The position numbers and the translations under genes were made by a program. Source: Nibrella saemangeumensis (lineage in GTDB: Bacteria > Bacteroidota > Bacteroidia > Cytophagales > Spirosomataceae). From it: DNA of 64,000 bases. Every line of letters starts with the position of its first letter. Position 1 is the stretch's first letter. This document shows positions 63,691-64,000 of this stretch, piece after piece. The notes under the pieces are model-generated. The model had not been told where the DNA came from and ran no database searches. It saw only the letters and a program-made list of their open reading frames with translations. The DNA lies in the NCBI RefSeq assembly GCF_039541915.1, contig NZ_BAABHD010000082.1, forward strand, positions 186,001 to 250,000, read 5' to 3'.

Positions 63691-63791
63691 GGCTGTGTTT
63701 GTTTTGGTTTGATGAGCCAAAACTGCTACGAAAAAGCCCGTGCGTCGCCCGGATTTGCTAGTCCGGACGTCCTGATTGCGAAAGTCGGACG

Positions 63792-64000
63792 TTATGCCGC
63801 TACCATTTGCTGGCGGTATTGGGAGGGAGTAAGCTCGGTGAACTTCTTGAATGCAGCGTTAAACGAGGATTTGGAGGTGAAGCCGCAATCCATGGCAATG
63901 CCGAGTATGGAGTAATGGCTAAAGGCGGGGTCAAGCATTCGTTTCTTGACTTCTTCAATCCGATGCCGGTTGATGAGGTCGTAAAAAGGCTCTCCGTATC
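63792..64000 (-). CDS. AraC-family regulator, C-terminal part only (5' end beyond window)
   Basis: The minus-strand frame is open from the window edge to the stop at 63792, 68 residues. It reads as the second half of an AraC DNA-binding domain: FYDLINRHRIEEVKKRM, then the second helix-turn-helix (SILGIAMDCGFTSKSSFNAA) and FKKFTELTPSQYRQQ. The ligand-binding part lies outside. The gap 63691-63791 shows no further feature. Confidence 0.88.
   Translation of the reverse strand, partial: YGEPFYDLINRHRIEEVKKRMLDPAFSHYSILGIAMDCGFTSKSSFNAAFKKFTELTPSQYRQQMVAA

Noticed and set aside
1..64000. tRNA, rRNA, riboswitch, insertion sequence or prophage
   Set aside because: No T-loop-like GGTTCGANNCC with cloverleaf context, no transposase, integrase or phage gene, and no recognised aptamer was found on reading both strands.

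Overview
The window looks like a chromosomal segment of a Cytophagales bacterium, most likely of the Spirosoma/Spirosomaceae type. The evidence is a SusC/SusD pair, several LytTR regulators, a TreS-maltokinase fusion, FG-GAP and Asp-box repeat proteins, YaiO and GMC/Gluconate_2-dh3 families, sigma-ABfr-like promoters (TTTG-N20-TAnnTTTG) and weak Shine-Dalgarno use. No rRNA, tRNA, CRISPR array, prophage or insertion sequence is visible. About 48 protein genes are supported. Two are cut by the window edges: parC at the left and an AraC regulator at the right.

Layout. 1-8.7 kb: topoisomerase IV subunit A, a Nudix hydrolase with an FAD dehydrogenase, glutaryl-CoA dehydrogenase facing an ScfR/RamB-type regulator, and a small membrane protein. 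9-15 kb: a LytS/LytTR-type two-component pair, a large catalase, and a haem-motif/FG-GAP protein. 15-23.5 kb: a small polysaccharide utilisation locus (SusD, SusC, ROK regulator, GH29 fucosidase) with a decayed gene remnant inside it. 23.5-29.6 kb: a trehalose synthase whose fused maltokinase domain has lost its catalytic residues, then a Gluconate_2-dh3/GMC oxidoreductase pair. 29.8-34.2 kb: a tight three-gene operon (TPR/beta-barrel protein, BcsA-like GT2 synthase, membrane-anchored GH26) with the parts list of a synthase-dependent exopolysaccharide secretion system. 34-47 kb: mixed accessory and hypothetical genes, including an orphan GerW protein, an orphan four-helix sensor beside a membrane LytTR protein, methyltransferases, and one gene apparently split by a frameshift. 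47-50.5 kb: a large Asp-box protein. 50.6-60.1 kb: a seven-gene operon that encodes the whole reductive pyrimidine pathway from uracil uptake to acetyl-CoA. 60-64 kb: small envelope proteins.

The structure least explained by genes is a set of hairpin elements. Five of them, at 3304, 5096, 27746, 56421 and 58712, have arms built from tandem 7-nt or 8-nt units. In every case the 3' arm ends 4 to 21 nt before the start codon of the next gene. A second, GC-rich nested-palindrome family, at 10781, 29567 and 36367, sits just after stop codons. These two families, the YaiO-GT2-GH26 operon, and the TreS pseudokinase domain are the observations I would examine first.
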